In this document: piece after piece, positions 35,918 through 44,896 of the stretch
How the letters are laid out: every line of letters starts with the position of its first letter
Position numbering within the stretch: position 1 is the stretch's first letter
Assembly (NCBI GenBank): GCA_012513915.1
Contig: JAAZBG010000252.1
Location: 1 to 54,336, forward strand
DNA length: 54,336 nucleotides
Direction of reading: 5' to 3'
Origin: Fibrobacter sp.
Lineage (GTDB): Bacteria; Fibrobacterota; Chitinivibrionia; Chitinivibrionales; Chitinispirillaceae
Notes under the pieces: generated by a model
Databases searched by the model: none
The model's input: the letters and a program-made list of their open reading frames with translations, nothing else
What the model was told of the DNA's origin: nothing
Program-made: the position numbers and the translations under genes

Positions 35918-36430
35918 ATGGAAGAACGATACATTCTATTAGGTGGGATGCTTAATGCTGTTTTATCCGCGGTTATTAAAAGCAAACCAGAAGATGTTCA
36001 CTATGAGATTATATCATTTCTTTCTGAAAGAGGAGGCTTTAAGATTGCGAAAACATTTTCTGGCCTTTTAAAAAAGAATTTCAGCAATGAGTGTAAATAC
36101 AATTTTGTAAATACAATGGTTAAGTTCAAAGATGAACAATTTGATTCTATTGTAAAAATGTATCTTTCCCCCAAAGGATACAATGATACTATTTCGACTG
36201 CTATTCCATTTATGATGGATGCTTATGAACGTTACGACTTATTGCCGCAGTTGAAAGTTTTTCATTCAAATCTGAAAAATGGAAAAATAAAAACTACGGA
36301 AAAGACACTTTTAGGTGAAGTTGAAAATTACATCACAAACCTTGAACAGAAAAAAACAGATAATGCGCCGATCGGTCTTCCTCTTGACTGGCCGAAAAGT
36401 GGTCCGCCTTGTAAGTGGAGCGGTATGTAG
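35918..36430 (+). CDS. Truncated second copy of the lipoprotein, no signal peptide
   Basis: The 170-residue product matches residues about 120-289 of the lipoprotein at 32576 with only a few differences, including the tail GLPLDWPKSGPPCKWSGM. Its first 16 residues (MEERYILLGGMLNAVL) are unrelated or scrambled and there is no signal, so a product would stay in the cytoplasm. It starts 5 bases after the WG-repeat stop. It may be translated by coupling, or be a non-functional relic of a segmental duplication; the intact frame and low divergence suggest it is recent. Confidence 0.6.
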   Translation: MEERYILLGGMLNAVLSAVIKSKPEDVHYEIISFLSERGGFKIAKTFSGLLKKNFSNECKYNFVNTMVKFKDEQFDSIVKMYLSPKGYNDTISTAIPFMMDAYERYDLLPQLKVFHSNLKNGKIKTTEKTLLGEVENYITNLEQKKTDNAPIGLPLDWPKSGPPCKWSGM

Positions 36431-36634
36431 TACGTTAATAATTTGCGAGCTGCATTGTCTTGTTTACAGTTACAATGAAAAGCTGATTGTAAAGCTGTGA
36501 AAGATACTGCAACAATAGGTTTACAGAAAAGTACCTTGGAGCAACTGGCAACCACAATTCCAGTTCTTAAGAAAAAGAAGCTTGAGAATTCGCCTATCGG
36601 TTTGCCGCTGGATTGGCCGGGGGAAGGTAAATAA
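36431..36634 (+). pseudogene. Fourth copy of the lipoprotein tail
   Basis: Bases 36479-36634 are open and read DCKAVKDTATIGLQKSTLEQ, then LATTIPVLKKKKLENSPIGL and PLDWPGEGK with a stop. No start codon with ribosome site is seen and a TGA lies directly upstream. It is the counterpart of 33561-33656 and so forms part of the duplicated block. Confidence 0.55.
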
Positions 36635-36815
36635 TTTTGAGGTAGTAATTTTGGAAATTATCGGATCATTTCCGGTTTAGTGAGTTGGCGCACCAACTGA
36701 TAGATAAACTTGTTTATAGGCCTGTGGAACCATTTTCGGAATGGCAAAAATTATCTTCATCAATTATTAACGAAGCATTTTTTTAAATAGATAGAAACCA
36801 AATGACTTAGATAAC
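36635..36815. other. Gap with short open frame before the ExoVII-like gene
   Basis: A frame from a TTG near 36684 to TAA at 36786 (...LIDKLVYRPVEPFSEWQKLS, then SSIINEAFF) is open but has no ribosome site; it may be the tail of another lost gene. A small hairpin (AGTTGG/CCAACT) is at about 36681-36696. Confidence 0.25.
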
Positions 36816-37934
36816 ATGGATCTGAATATGAACATGACAAGTGAAATGACACCAACAATTGCGACTGTCAGTAATTTTAATCTGCTGCAAGAAGATTTAA
36901 AAAAGCAGCTGTCAAATTTGCAGAAGATGGAAAGCAAACGTATCACCTGTAGGATAATTGAGCTATCCTCTCAACATAAAAACAGTACTTATATTAGTGG
37001 CAAAATATTCGATGTCCAGTCAAATAAGACGATGGAGTTTTCTATTTACGAAAACCTCAGCTATGAGCTTTACCTTGGGCACACCTACGATTTAGAAGGC
37101 GTATTAAGTTTCTTTCTTCGAACAGCAAATAATCAACTCTGTGGCGGCGTAAGTTTCAATATAAGAAAAATAGTAAGGGTATACGATGCAACAAGCAAAG
37201 ATACACAGTTTTACAATGACTCAAACGTCAATCAAATTATCAGTCTTTTAAACGCCAACCAGCAGAATAAGCTGGATGTTGATGATATTCTGTGGCAGAG
37301 GCTTCAAACTGGTCGAAATGAAGCGCAATTCAAGGTAAATGTGATATGTGGAGAGAATAACGAAGTTTTTGAAGACTTGACGCAAGCGTGTAAGCTTGAA
37401 GCGTTTTCTTTTATCCCTGTTCAGGTCAAAATCGATAACAAATTCAAAATAGCAAACGCAATAAAGAATATGGACAAGAGTAATTGTGATCTTATCGCAA
37501 TCATCAGAGGTGGTGGAGATCTCTCAGCTTTTAATGAACTCGATATTGTCAAGGCGATCGTTGAATGTGAAAAACCGATTGTCACTGCATTAGGGCATTC
37601 ACATGATTTAACGAAGTCAGATAGGGCAGCAGACAAGTACTTTTTTACTCCTACGGCTTTGGGTGAATACTTCAAAAGCTTTTTCCTGCAGAAAAAGAAA
37701 AACATTTCAATCTACGAATTGAACAGTAAAATGTCAGATTTAAACCAGAATATAATGTCAAGCGTAAACCAGAATATGAAGATCTTAACAACAGCTTTCG
37801 AAGGCAAGACGGAAAGAATCATTTCACATTTCGAAAATCGGATGATCAGGAAAGCACATCTAAAGTTTGAGATCCTAAAAGCAGCTTTCTGGGTTGTAGC
37901 TGGGGTTGCAATAACATTGAATTTTTTGAAGTAA
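36816..37934 (+). CDS. ExoVII large-subunit-like protein with C-terminal membrane helix
   Basis: The 372-residue protein shows the XseA catalytic core: LIAIIRGGGDLSAFNELDIV, PIVTALGHSHDLTKSDRAAD and FFTPTALGEYF. The arginine of RGGG and the His/Asp of GHxxD, linked to catalysis in E. coli ExoVII, are kept, but the usual Glu of GHE is Ser. The N-terminal region (about 40-110) resembles the OB-type domain; a coiled coil (about 300-350) and a terminal membrane helix (AAFWVVAGVAITLNFLK) follow. Housekeeping XseA is about 400-450 residues and soluble, with xseB beside it; none is here. It is therefore an accessory, probably membrane-tethered nuclease. Confidence 0.75.
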   Translation: MDLNMNMTSEMTPTIATVSNFNLLQEDLKKQLSNLQKMESKRITCRIIELSSQHKNSTYISGKIFDVQSNKTMEFSIYENLSYELYLGHTYDLEGVLSFFLRTANNQLCGGVSFNIRKIVRVYDATSKDTQFYNDSNVNQIISLLNANQQNKLDVDDILWQRLQTGRNEAQFKVNVICGENNEVFEDLTQACKLEAFSFIPVQVKIDNKFKIANAIKNMDKSNCDLIAIIRGGGDLSAFNELDIVKAIVECEKPIVTALGHSHDLTKSDRAADKYFFTPTALGEYFKSFFLQKKKNISIYELNSKMSDLNQNIMSSVNQNMKILTTAFEGKTERIISHFENRMIRKAHLKFEILKAAFWVVAGVAITLNFLK

Positions 37935-38310
37935 AGTACACTAATGACTGTAATTCTGAAGCTAACCTTAATGAATTCGGGCGCTTTGACCAATTAAAAG
38001 CAACTATAAGTAGACTAAGCCTAAGATCATTTTGAGTGTCTTGAACGCACAGCGCTTCTGGTATTCAAGGATAATGTTAAAGTACATGATTATCTTCAAC
38101 GGTTTATTGTAAGCGGCGAGTTTGATATTTAAGAGTAATCAAGGAAATCAGGATAATCAAGCAAATCACGGTTCAGACAAGGGTTTGCCATTTTGGGAGT
38201 TTTCTCCAGTTACTGCCTGGTACGTGTCATACTAAAGAGCTAAGGATTCATGTTTTAACAATGGCTTGTGTCGTTCGTTTAAAAGGAAGAATTACAGAAA
38301 GGTGATTGGG
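37935..38310. other. Gap with short AATCA-type repeat and possible relic
   Basis: A frame without start reads ...ALLVFKDNVKVHDYLQRFIV then SGEFDI and stops near 38132; it may be the end of a lost gene. Directly after it, bases 38136-38180 consist of AATCA-type short units followed by a GGTTCAGAC sequence, a low-complexity dispersed motif. No complete gene is seen. Confidence 0.3.
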
Positions 38311-38643
38311 TCAAACAAGAACCTGTTCTTCAGAATCAACAATTTTGAATATCTGATCACAGGAAAGATCTTTCATAATTGTGCGGAGAAACTCCCGGGG
38401 TTTTATGATAAAAAACTGTTTTGATGCTTTTTTGTACATCTGAGAGCAATAGATAATAATACCGAGTCCCTGGCTGTCCATAAAACCCGTTCCCGACAGA
38501 TCGACAGCAATACCTTTGGCAGATGATTTGATATATTTCACCAGTTCGGCACAAACCGGTGGTATCTCCTGAGATGTAAGATCACCGTTTATACTGACAA
38601 TCGGTATTGAATTTACAAAATGTGTTTTCAATTTTAATGCCAT
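38311..38643 (-). CDS. STAS-domain anti-sigma-factor antagonist
   Basis: I start at ATG 38643 with GAAGG 8 bases upstream; the frame upstream lacks a site. The 110-residue protein is a single STAS domain with DLSGTGFMDSQGLGIII, where the serine of MDSQGLG is the usual phosphorylation site. It would act in a partner-switching cascade with an anti-sigma kinase not present here. It diverges from the FabG-like gene across 217 bases. Confidence 0.85.
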   Translation of the reverse strand: MALKLKTHFVNSIPIVSINGDLTSQEIPPVCAELVKYIKSSAKGIAVDLSGTGFMDSQGLGIIIYCSQMYKKASKQFFIIKPREFLRTIMKDLSCDQIFKIVDSEEQVLV

Positions 38644-38749
38644 ACAATTACCTTCTCTTGACAATCTTATCATTACAGTCTGAAAAAAGTCTATAAGTTT
38701 GGGAATTTTCCAGATAAAAACAGCGAAATCTCCTCTTTTTTTAAAAATT

Positions 38750-38777
38750 TTGTTAAAATGTAAGCCTAATGTATAGA
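38750..38777 (+). promoter_or_regulatory. Possible promoter of the FabG-like gene
   Basis: TTGTTA (38750-38755) and TATAGA (38772-38777) are 16 bases apart, about 85 bases before the proposed TTG start. Moderate match only. Confidence 0.3.
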
Positions 38778-38860
38778 TATAGTTGATATATAGGGTAGCC
38801 ATGAACCAATTTTAAAAGTTTAAGACAGTTTGTTTGCAAACATTGAAGAGGAGATCTCTG

Positions 38861-39589
38861 TTGAATAGCAGTAAAACGGCACTCGTGATTGGTGGAGGAA
38901 GGGGCATTGGAAGAGCCGTTTGCATCCGGCTTGCGTCTGAGGGGTATCATGTGATTATTAATTACAGGAGTAATACTGATGAGGCCACAAAAACATTAAA
39001 CGAAGTAATTGCCTCGGGAGGCAGTGCTGAGTTGTGCATGTTTGATATCACCAATAGTGTAAATGTATCGGAATCTGTTGAAAAACTGCTTCAGAATTAC
39101 AAAATATCGTCATTGGTATTCAGTGCCGGGATTCGAAAAGATGAGCTGTTGATTTTCATGAGTGAGGATAGCTGGGATCATGTGATAGATACAAATCTTC
39201 GCAGTTTTCATGCGGTAGTCAAGCCGGTAGTAAAGCAGATGCTTCTTGAGCGGTATGGAAGAATTGTTGTGGTTTCATCAACGTCGGGCCAGAGTGGGGT
39301 ACCGGGACAGGTACATTACAGTGCCACAAAGGCAGCACTGATCGGGGCAACAAAAGCTCTTGCTCAGGAGTGTGCAAAGAGAAATGTACTTGTAAATGCA
39401 GTAACTCCGGGTTTCATTGAAACAGAAATGACAGAAGATTTAAATAATAAAGAAACAGCAGCACGTATTCCTATGCACCGGTTCGGAAAGGCATCTGAAG
39501 TGGCATCAGTGATTGCGTTTTTGCTTTCTGATGATGCAAGCTATGTAACCGGTCAGGTTGTTGGTATTAATGGTGGCATATACATGTAG
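38861..39589 (+). CDS. fabG: 3-oxoacyl-[ACP] reductase-like short-chain dehydrogenase
   Basis: The 242-residue SDR has the NADP-binding GGGRGIGRAV, catalytic serine in VVSSTSGQSG, YSATKAA (Tyr and Lys), and the family end VTGQVVGINGG. The segment HVIDTNLRSFH is typical of FabG. I start at TTG 38861, 7 bases after GAGGAG; the TTG nine codons earlier has no site. It could be the FabG of fatty acid synthesis or a relative for another 3-oxoacyl substrate; no other fab gene lies nearby. The next gene starts about 50 bases on. Confidence 0.85.
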   Translation: MNSSKTALVIGGGRGIGRAVCIRLASEGYHVIINYRSNTDEATKTLNEVIASGGSAELCMFDITNSVNVSESVEKLLQNYKISSLVFSAGIRKDELLIFMSEDSWDHVIDTNLRSFHAVVKPVVKQMLLERYGRIVVVSSTSGQSGVPGQVHYSATKAALIGATKALAQECAKRNVLVNAVTPGFIETEMTEDLNNKETAARIPMHRFGKASEVASVIAFLLSDDASYVTGQVVGINGGIYM

Positions 39590-39636
39590 AGTTGATAAAA
39601 AACGAATTAGCAGATGTGATAGCAGGAAATACAGTT

Positions 39637-41904
39637 GTGAATCGATTAATTAAAATAGTTGTACTAATGATAGCAGCCTTTTTAAGTGGAAGTTACGCAG
39701 ATACACTTGTTGTTCAGTCTACTGCTGTACTGGATATTGAGACTGCCGGTATTGATCAGTTTAGAAAAGGTGACTATAAAAAAGCTCTTGACCAGATTCA
39801 CAAATTTAAAAGTTATAAAGACACTGCATTAAGGTTGTATAAAACAGGTCTTTTTTATGCGATGCTTGATAATGAGAGTAAAGCAATTAACAATCTGCGA
39901 CAAACAGCGGATAAGAGTACTGCTCTTGCACCGTTTGCCTATGAATTGATTGGTGATATTCAACACAAAATGGGTGATCTTCAAAATGCCTTAAATGCTT
40001 ACAGAGTTGCATGCAATGGTTCAGTACCTCAGAAGTATAAAGACCATATTATCAAAAAAATCAATATTATCTACAATAAAGATTCAACCAGTCTCCCTCC
40101 CGGTATCTGGCTTGAGGAATTTCAGAAATGGCTTCGCCCGCAGATAAAAACACAAGCACAGGATCTCGCATTGAAACTTGATTCGCTTATGGATGCCTGT
40201 GCCTGGAGTGTACTTGACTCCATGTTACTTGCTGCGGTTGATAAAGATCCTGATTTTGGCAATATACTGGAACGTTTATCAAAAACAGGTTTTCCCGATT
40301 CCGCTTTTACAACAGTAACGCTTTTTACAATGTCTCAGGCGGCGTTTTCAAACCGTGAGTATACTGCTGCGACATTTTTTATAGAAAAGGCAAAAGCCCG
40401 GCCAGATTTTAAGACCGCAGTATCTGAAAAAACAGCTGACTACTTTGAAGCCCGGCTGGTGTATGCGACTGAAAAATTTACAAAAGCAATTAACCTGTTT
40501 TTAGCATACGAAAAAAAGTATGGTGCAGACTCTGACCTTCTGATGACCATTGCGCGTGCGTACCGAAAGGCCAACAATGACGCGGAGGCATCAAAATGGT
40601 ATGACAAACACGTGAGAATGTTTCCAAATCATCCAAAAACGCAGGAAATACTCTGGCTGATTGCGTGGCGAAATGAGAATCTTAACAGATATACAACTGC
40701 AGGAATATACTACCAGAAAATCTACCTTACATTCAAGGCCGGACAGCGGGTGGAGGAGTCGTATCTGAGACGTGCACTGTGTTTTTACAAAAGAGAAAAA
40801 TACGATTCTTCAATAGTTGTGCTTGATCTGTTTACAAAAAAATTCCCCGTATCAAATTTTGCAATCGCAGCACAATTCTGGAAGGCAAAATCCCTTCTCT
40901 CTTTAGAAAAAACAGATTCTGCAGCTGCTCTGTTTTCCACTGTGGCAAAAGTTGAACCATATGATTTTTATGCAAACCGTTCGCGTCAATTGTTGGGTTT
41001 GCTTGGGGATACTACTGAATACACAATCGATACATTATCTGATACATTGCGAACTCTTGCCTGGCTTGATTCAATCTCTCCATCAAGTGCAAAAAAGCCT
41101 TTAAGCAGTGCAGATTCACTATCGCTTTACCAGGGACTGGTTCTGCTGATGACCGGGCGGGCAAAAGAGTCGGATTTTTTTCTTGACCAGATTGAAAAGT
41201 CTTTTCCTGGAAATCTTTCACTGCAATTCAGACTTTCACTTAGTTATCAGAGGTATGATGCCAGCACGCAGGCATTTCGTGTCGCGCGACGCCTGACCTG
41301 GAGAATTCCTCGGGAATACAGAAGAAATCTCCCATTTTTAATTTACAAATTGTTTTATCCGACATTTTATGCGGATATAATTAAACGGGAATGCGGTATC
41401 AATGAAGTCGATCCGTTTCTTGTAAGTTCAGTGATTCGTCAGGAAAGCATCTTTAATCCATCAATTGTATCTCCGGCGGGAGCTGTCGGATTGATGCAGA
41501 TAATGCCATATACGGGTAAAGAAATAGCAAAATGGCTTAGTGAATCATTTTCAATGGATTCGCTCTACAAGCCTAACACTAATATTCGCTGGGGGACACG
41601 ATATCTGCGGGCGCTTCTTGATCAGTTTGATGGCAATCTTGTACTTGTGCTTGGCGGGTACAATGGCGGGCCGCATAATGCCAAAAAGTGGTACGAAAAA
41701 AACAAGGATGACGATTTTGATCTCTTTGTTGAAGATATTGAGTTTACAGAAACGCGAAACTACGTCAAAAAAGTGTTATCAAATTACTGGACGTATCGCA
41801 TGTTGTCGACGCATCCGCAGTATATTTTCGGATCAAATGATACGACTATGTCAGATCGTAAAGGTAAAAATGGGAAGAATGCAGAACTCGCAGATGATCA
41901 TTGA
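39637..41904 (+). CDS. Soluble lytic murein transglycosylase (Slt70-like) with TPR-rich arm
   Basis: I start at GTG 39637, which has AGGA upstream and begins a proper signal peptide (IKIVVLMIAAFLSGSYADT). The 755-residue periplasmic protein has a long helical arm of TPR-like units (about 35-590) and a C-terminal SLT domain (about 600-740) with catalytic Glu in VIRQESIFNPS, AGAVGLMQIMPYTG, TNIRWGTRYL and LGGYNGGPHNAKKW. It cleaves glycan strands of peptidoglycan to 1,6-anhydro products. The architecture matches Slt70. It follows fabG closely. Confidence 0.9.
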   Translation: MNRLIKIVVLMIAAFLSGSYADTLVVQSTAVLDIETAGIDQFRKGDYKKALDQIHKFKSYKDTALRLYKTGLFYAMLDNESKAINNLRQTADKSTALAPFAYELIGDIQHKMGDLQNALNAYRVACNGSVPQKYKDHIIKKINIIYNKDSTSLPPGIWLEEFQKWLRPQIKTQAQDLALKLDSLMDACAWSVLDSMLLAAVDKDPDFGNILERLSKTGFPDSAFTTVTLFTMSQAAFSNREYTAATFFIEKAKARPDFKTAVSEKTADYFEARLVYATEKFTKAINLFLAYEKKYGADSDLLMTIARAYRKANNDAEASKWYDKHVRMFPNHPKTQEILWLIAWRNENLNRYTTAGIYYQKIYLTFKAGQRVEESYLRRALCFYKREKYDSSIVVLDLFTKKFPVSNFAIAAQFWKAKSLLSLEKTDSAAALFSTVAKVEPYDFYANRSRQLLGLLGDTTEYTIDTLSDTLRTLAWLDSISPSSAKKPLSSADSLSLYQGLVLLMTGRAKESDFFLDQIEKSFPGNLSLQFRLSLSYQRYDASTQAFRVARRLTWRIPREYRRNLPFLIYKLFYPTFYADIIKRECGINEVDPFLVSSVIRQESIFNPSIVSPAGAVGLMQIMPYTGKEIAKWLSESFSMDSLYKPNTNIRWGTRYLRALLDQFDGNLVLVLGGYNGGPHNAKKWYEKNKDDDFDLFVEDIEFTETRNYVKKVLSNYWTYRMLSTHPQYIFGSNDTTMSDRKGKNGKNAELADDH

Positions 41905-42004
41905 TGAATGTCTGTGATGTTGTATGGTATGCCATGTGTGCAATGCGTATATTTCATGATAGAGCATAATAGAGTGCATTACCAAAATATAAAGGAGTTT
42001 TTCT

Positions 42005-42967
42005 ATGATAAAACATTGTTTGATTGCCTGTGCCATTGTTGCTCTTGTGGTATCAATCAACGCAGCAGAAAAAACGAGTATTGCCGATTCCATAGTTCAT
42101 GAAAAACCTACAGAATGGAAAGTATTTGCATCAGGCGCGCCGGTAACTGCATTTGCTTTGCAAAAAGAGTATCTCTGGTATATTACAAACGATAACCTTG
42201 TTTTATCAAACTTGAAAAAATCTGAAGTTGTCAAGTATTCAGCACTCGGAAGCATTCCTGCAACGGATCTTACCTGTATTGCCATTGATCAGGCTGGAAA
42301 GATCTGGGTGGGTGGAAAAAACGGAATTGCGGTCAGGAACGGTACAACATTTACAAATTACACTGCCGAGAGTGTGCTTCCTGACAATAGTGTCAATGCA
42401 ATTGTTGTCGGTAGAGATGGCAGTGTATGGGTAGGTACCGATAATGGTGTCGGAGTATTTCAGAACAATACCTGGAAAGTTTTTAAAAGTGCTGATGGGC
42501 TTGTGAGTGATAAGGCAACAGCTTTGGTTGTTGACAATAATGGAGCAATCTGGATTGGTTCTGATAAGGGTGTCAGTGTGTACGCGGGTGGATCATTTAC
42601 GATTTACAATATGAAAAAAGGAATGAGCTGGAATCATGTCAAAGCACTTGCTGTTGATCCAAAGACAAATATGATCTGGGCTGCAGTCGGTGAAAAGGAT
42701 GTCAACAGCTTCGATGGTGCGACATGGAAGACGTATATGGACATTCAGACTGAATTGTCAAGCATTATGGTTGACACGCATAGCCGCGTCTGGTTCGGGT
42801 CTTCATCAGGAATCCTGAAATTCAACGGAGAAGAATGGATATCTGATCCAAAACAGCATGGTATTCCCGCCAATCAGGTGAACGATATGTTCAGGGATGC
42901 CGGAGGTAATCTGTGGTTTGCAATGGAGAACGGGGTTGTTCGCTTGTCAAATCCATACCCCTATTGA
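42005..42967 (+). CDS. Secreted beta-propeller (two-component-regulator propeller repeat) protein
   Basis: A signal peptide (IACAIVALVVSINAA) is followed by about six propeller blades with repeated W-(V/I)-G-(T/S/G)-x2-G motifs: IWVGGKNGIAV, VWVGTDNGVGVF, IWIGSDKGVSVY, VWFGSSSGILKF, LWFAMENGVVRL. These Reg_prop repeats normally form the sensor part of hybrid kinases; here they stand alone in 320 residues, so it is a soluble periplasmic or surface propeller. AAAGGAG precedes the ATG. Function unknown. Confidence 0.8.
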   Translation: MIKHCLIACAIVALVVSINAAEKTSIADSIVHEKPTEWKVFASGAPVTAFALQKEYLWYITNDNLVLSNLKKSEVVKYSALGSIPATDLTCIAIDQAGKIWVGGKNGIAVRNGTTFTNYTAESVLPDNSVNAIVVGRDGSVWVGTDNGVGVFQNNTWKVFKSADGLVSDKATALVVDNNGAIWIGSDKGVSVYAGGSFTIYNMKKGMSWNHVKALAVDPKTNMIWAAVGEKDVNSFDGATWKTYMDIQTELSSIMVDTHSRVWFGSSSGILKFNGEEWISDPKQHGIPANQVNDMFRDAGGNLWFAMENGVVRLSNPYPY

Positions 42968-43142
42968 TAGGTGTTGATGCTGACAGAATCTTAATTTGAT
43001 CTTGTGCATTTGTTCTGATTTCATTACGAAACGGGATCAGGTTGTGATGCAGGTGTTCATGCATTGGATGCATTGACGATTGGAAATCAGTAAGTATGAA
43101 TAGCTGTAGGGTCATGTGAAACCAGTTTCATTCATTTGCCGG

Positions 43143-43171
43143 TTGACTTGGATTTATTTAATTTATAGATA
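43143..43171 (+). promoter_or_regulatory. Promoter candidate of the inositol-phosphate synthase gene
   Basis: TTGACT (43143-43148) is followed after 15 bases by TATAGA or after 17 bases by TAGATA. The start would lie about 40 bases before the ATG at 43215. Confidence 0.45.
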
Positions 43172-43214
43172 TTCTAAATACTGTAAATGTTCTGTTTAGG
43201 GAGGTTAATTGATA

Positions 43215-44330
43215 ATGGATAAAATTAAAATAGCAATTGTTGGTGTTGGAAATTGTACAAGTTCATTGATACAGGGAATTCATTATTATCGTGACAAGAA
43301 TCCTGATGATGCAATAGGATTAATGCACTGGGAAATCGGAGGCTTTTCACCATCGGATATTGAAGTTGTTGCAGCGTTTGACATTGATAAAAGAAAAGTC
43401 GGAACAGATGTCTCAAAGGCAATATTTGCACGGCCAAACTGTACGGAGGTTTTCTGTAACGATATACCGGTGACCGGGGTGAAAGTATCCATGGGTAAGG
43501 TACTTGATGGTATTTCAGAGCATATGAAAAACTACGACGATGAGTACACATTTTCATTGAGTTCATCACCGGAACAATCAAAGGAACAGATTATTAACAC
43601 ATTAAAACAATCCGGTGCTGAAATACTCCTTAACTATCTTCCGGTAGGTTCTGAAGAAGCAACGAAGTTTTATGCTCAGTGTGCTCTTGATGCAGGTATT
43701 GCATTTATCAATAACATGCCTGTTTTTATAGCAAGTAATCCGGAGTGGGCAAAGAAATTCGCTGATAAAAATTTGCCGCTTATCGGTGATGATATCAAAG
43801 CGCAGATCGGGGCCACAATTACACATCGTACACTGGTTGACCTTTTCAGACGGCGGGGTGTAAAACTTGAACGGACATATCAGCTTAATACCGGAGGAAA
43901 TACTGATTTTCTCAATATGCTCAACAGAGATCGTCTCAGTTCAAAAAAAGTGTCAAAAACCGAGGCCGTTCAGTCTGTGGCAGCAGAGAGGTTGGCAGAC
44001 AGGAACATTCATGTGGGACCATCAGACTATGTTCCATGGCAGGATGACCAGAAAATCTGTTTTATAAGAATGGAAGGTAAAATGTTCGGTGATGTTCCCA
44101 TGAATCTTGAGTTGCGGCTCTCTGTTGAGGATTCACCCAATAGTGCCGGCGTTGCAATTGATGCAATACGGTGCTGTAAACTTGCACTTGATGCAGGTAT
44201 CGGGGGGGTTCTTTATGGACCATCATCGTATTTCTGCAAACACCCGGCAAAACAGTTTCCTGATGATGAATGTTACAGAAAAACTGAAGAGTTCATATGT
44301 CAGTACAGTAAGGTTGAAATGAGTGCATAA
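43215..44330 (+). CDS. myo-Inositol-1-phosphate synthase
   Basis: The protein (371 residues from ATG 43215, 10 bases after GGGAGG; a TTG two codons earlier is less likely) has the Rossmann motif VGVGNCTSSLIQG, EIGGFSPSDIEVVAAFDID, NYLPVGSEEATKFY, FINNMPVFIASNPEWAK, GDDIKAQIGATITHRTLVDL and NTGGNTDFLNM, all typical of prokaryotic myo-inositol-1-phosphate synthases. It converts glucose 6-phosphate to inositol 1-phosphate with bound NAD. The product may serve inositol lipids or a compatible solute; no lipid gene lies adjacent. Followed by a ferritin-like gene. Confidence 0.93.
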   Translation: MDKIKIAIVGVGNCTSSLIQGIHYYRDKNPDDAIGLMHWEIGGFSPSDIEVVAAFDIDKRKVGTDVSKAIFARPNCTEVFCNDIPVTGVKVSMGKVLDGISEHMKNYDDEYTFSLSSSPEQSKEQIINTLKQSGAEILLNYLPVGSEEATKFYAQCALDAGIAFINNMPVFIASNPEWAKKFADKNLPLIGDDIKAQIGATITHRTLVDLFRRRGVKLERTYQLNTGGNTDFLNMLNRDRLSSKKVSKTEAVQSVAAERLADRNIHVGPSDYVPWQDDQKICFIRMEGKMFGDVPMNLELRLSVEDSPNSAGVAIDAIRCCKLALDAGIGGVLYGPSSYFCKHPAKQFPDDECYRKTEEFICQYSKVEMSA

Positions 44331-44387
44331 TAAAGTCTCAAACGATGTGTAACAGGGTTAAGGTTATTTTTAAAGGGAAGAGTTGCT

Positions 44388-44879
44388 ATGTCACAGTTGT
44401 TTAATGCAGATGAAATTTTCAAAATAGGTATACAGATTGAGAAAAACGGACGGGAATTTTATCTTGCAGCCGCAGAGAAAAGTGTTGATGCTGATCTGAA
44501 GAAATTGTTTACGGAACTTGCCGGCTGGGAAAGTCGCCATATAGTATTGTTTGAGGATTTCAGATCAAAATTACCAGCCACAATTAAAAATGAGAATGTT
44601 TATGATCCTGAAAATAATATCCACCTTTATCTCAAATCCGTAGCTGACAATACTGTGTTTATAAAAGGCAGCAATAAGGCTACTGACATTTCATCGTGTA
44701 AATCAGCGGTGGAAATTCTGGAGAAAGCACTGGCTTTTGAGAAAGAATCCGTCGTGTTTTACTCTTCAATGAAAGCTATTGTGCCTGATGCACTCGGGAA
44801 GTCTGATGTTGATAAACTGGTACTTGAAGAGCTCTTTCATGTCGGTCTATTGACAAAAGAAGTCAATAAATTAACGTAA
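44388..44879 (+). CDS. Rubrerythrin-like ferritin-like diiron protein
   Basis: A 163-residue four-helix protein with the diiron pattern: Glu in IQIEKNGREFY, ExxH in WESRHIVLFEDF, Glu in LAFEKESVVFY and ExxH-like EELFHVGLL. It has the ferritin-like part of rubrerythrin but no rubredoxin domain. Such proteins are associated with peroxide protection in anaerobes. GGGAAGAG precedes the ATG. It is preceded by the inositol-phosphate synthase gene, perhaps in one transcript. Confidence 0.83.
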   Translation: MSQLFNADEIFKIGIQIEKNGREFYLAAAEKSVDADLKKLFTELAGWESRHIVLFEDFRSKLPATIKNENVYDPENNIHLYLKSVADNTVFIKGSNKATDISSCKSAVEILEKALAFEKESVVFYSSMKAIVPDALGKSDVDKLVLEELFHVGLLTKEVNKLT

Positions 44880-44896
44880 TTATACTTGTTACCATC

